From JAAYEL01 sp964344625 (GTDB lineage: Bacteria > Bacillota > Clostridia > Tissierellales > Peptoniphilaceae): 23,153 bases of DNA. The position numbers and the translations under genes are program-made. Numbering within the stretch: position 1 is the first letter of the stretch; each line of letters opens with the position of its first letter. The stretch spans positions 1 through 23,153 of the forward strand of contig CAYFNZ010000015.1 in NCBI GenBank assembly GCA_964344625.1. The letters are read 5' to 3'. This document shows positions 22,879 through 23,153 of the stretch, in pieces. The notes under the pieces were generated by a model. That model worked only from the letters and a program-made list of their open reading frames with translations. It searched no databases and had not been told where the DNA came from.

Positions 22879-22982
22879 CGTGAAAATGAGTGAACCATGG
22901 GATTTAAGGGGCAATCGCTAATATTATTTGCCAATCTAAAATATTAATTCTTTACCCTTATTATCAGCTTAGGAGGGTAAGA

Positions 22983-23153
22983 ATGGAAAAATATGGCGTA
23001 GTAGATATAGGGTCCAACACAGTTAGGTTGGAAGTATATGATGTAAATGAACATTTTGTGCAATTATTTTTTAAGAAAAAGGAATTTCTTGGCCTGGCCA
23101 ACTATGTTGACAAGAAGGTCCTATCCCAAGCGGGCATAGATAGGACTATAGAA
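22983..23153 (+). CDS. Ppx/GppA-family phosphatase, N-terminal fragment (runs off the window)
   Basis: Only the first 57 codons are inside the window. MEKYGVVDIGSNTVRLEVYD is the conserved phosphate-binding start of exopolyphosphatase/guanosine pentaphosphate phosphohydrolase proteins. The ribosome site AGGAGG (22971-22976) fixes the ATG at 22983. It diverges from the riboswitch operon. Which of the two activities (polyphosphate or pppGpp) cannot be told from this end alone. Confidence 0.85.
   Translation, partial: MEKYGVVDIGSNTVRLEVYDVNEHFVQLFFKKKEFLGLANYVDKKVLSQAGIDRTIE

Overview
The window looks like a chromosomal stretch of a low-GC, anaerobic Firmicute. AT-rich intergenic DNA, strong AGGAGG-type ribosome binding sites, TTGACA/TATAAT promoters and intrinsic terminators at almost every gene end point that way. 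The gene mix would fit the Peptoniphilaceae/Tissierellia (Anaerococcus-like), but that placement rests on overall impression, not on a marker gene. No rRNA, tRNA, CRISPR array, prophage or intact insertion sequence is visible.

Layout. 1-472: decayed end of an ISL3-type insertion sequence and two hairpin terminators, no intact gene. 473-1813 (-): MATE efflux pump. 1951-4263 (+): ACT-domain protein and UPF0210/PFL protein (a tight pair), then trmB. 4322-5419 (-): membrane-anchored polysaccharide deacetylase, convergent with trmB. 5565-7085 (+): HerA/DUF853-type ATPase. 7132-7566 (-): dCMP deaminase. 7714-12413 (+): alpha-glucan phosphorylase, class II fructose-bisphosphate aldolase and Rho. 12485-12709 (-): small ribbon-helix-helix-like protein, divergent from a promoter that drives a ~100-nt transcript with a possible 17-residue hydrophobic peptide. 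12926-13591 (-): HAD hydrolase. 13744-15997 (+): MreB/Mbl-type actin and a PatB/MalY-type C-S lyase. 16056-22702 (-): a six-gene operon. 22983-end (+): start of a Ppx/GppA-family phosphatase that runs off the window.

The most interesting unit is the six-gene minus-strand operon. Its leader (22723-22878, minus strand) has a TTGACA-17-TATCAT promoter, a purine riboswitch aptamer whose conserved junctions and loops I could align base by base, and an intrinsic terminator just before the first gene. It then encodes two permeases, an ATPase and a lipoprotein of the kind usually annotated as spermidine/putrescine (Pot) transporters, followed by a divergent adenine deaminase and an MTA/SAH-deaminase-like amidohydrolase coupled by an ATGA overlap. 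The riboswitch has the C74 of guanine-class aptamers. The arrangement argues that this transporter imports a purine or purine derivative rather than polyamines, and that the two deaminases process it. That function is inferred; the riboswitch and the operon structure are read from the sequence.

Other points worth a look: a 19-bp tandem duplication carrying a second -10 box and a second Shine-Dalgarno in front of the deacetylase; palindromes placed inside promoter spacers (upstream of the ACT gene and at 12781-12809) or across divergent -35 boxes (7626-7639); and a structured bidirectional terminator that overlaps the stop codons of both trmB and the deacetylase.
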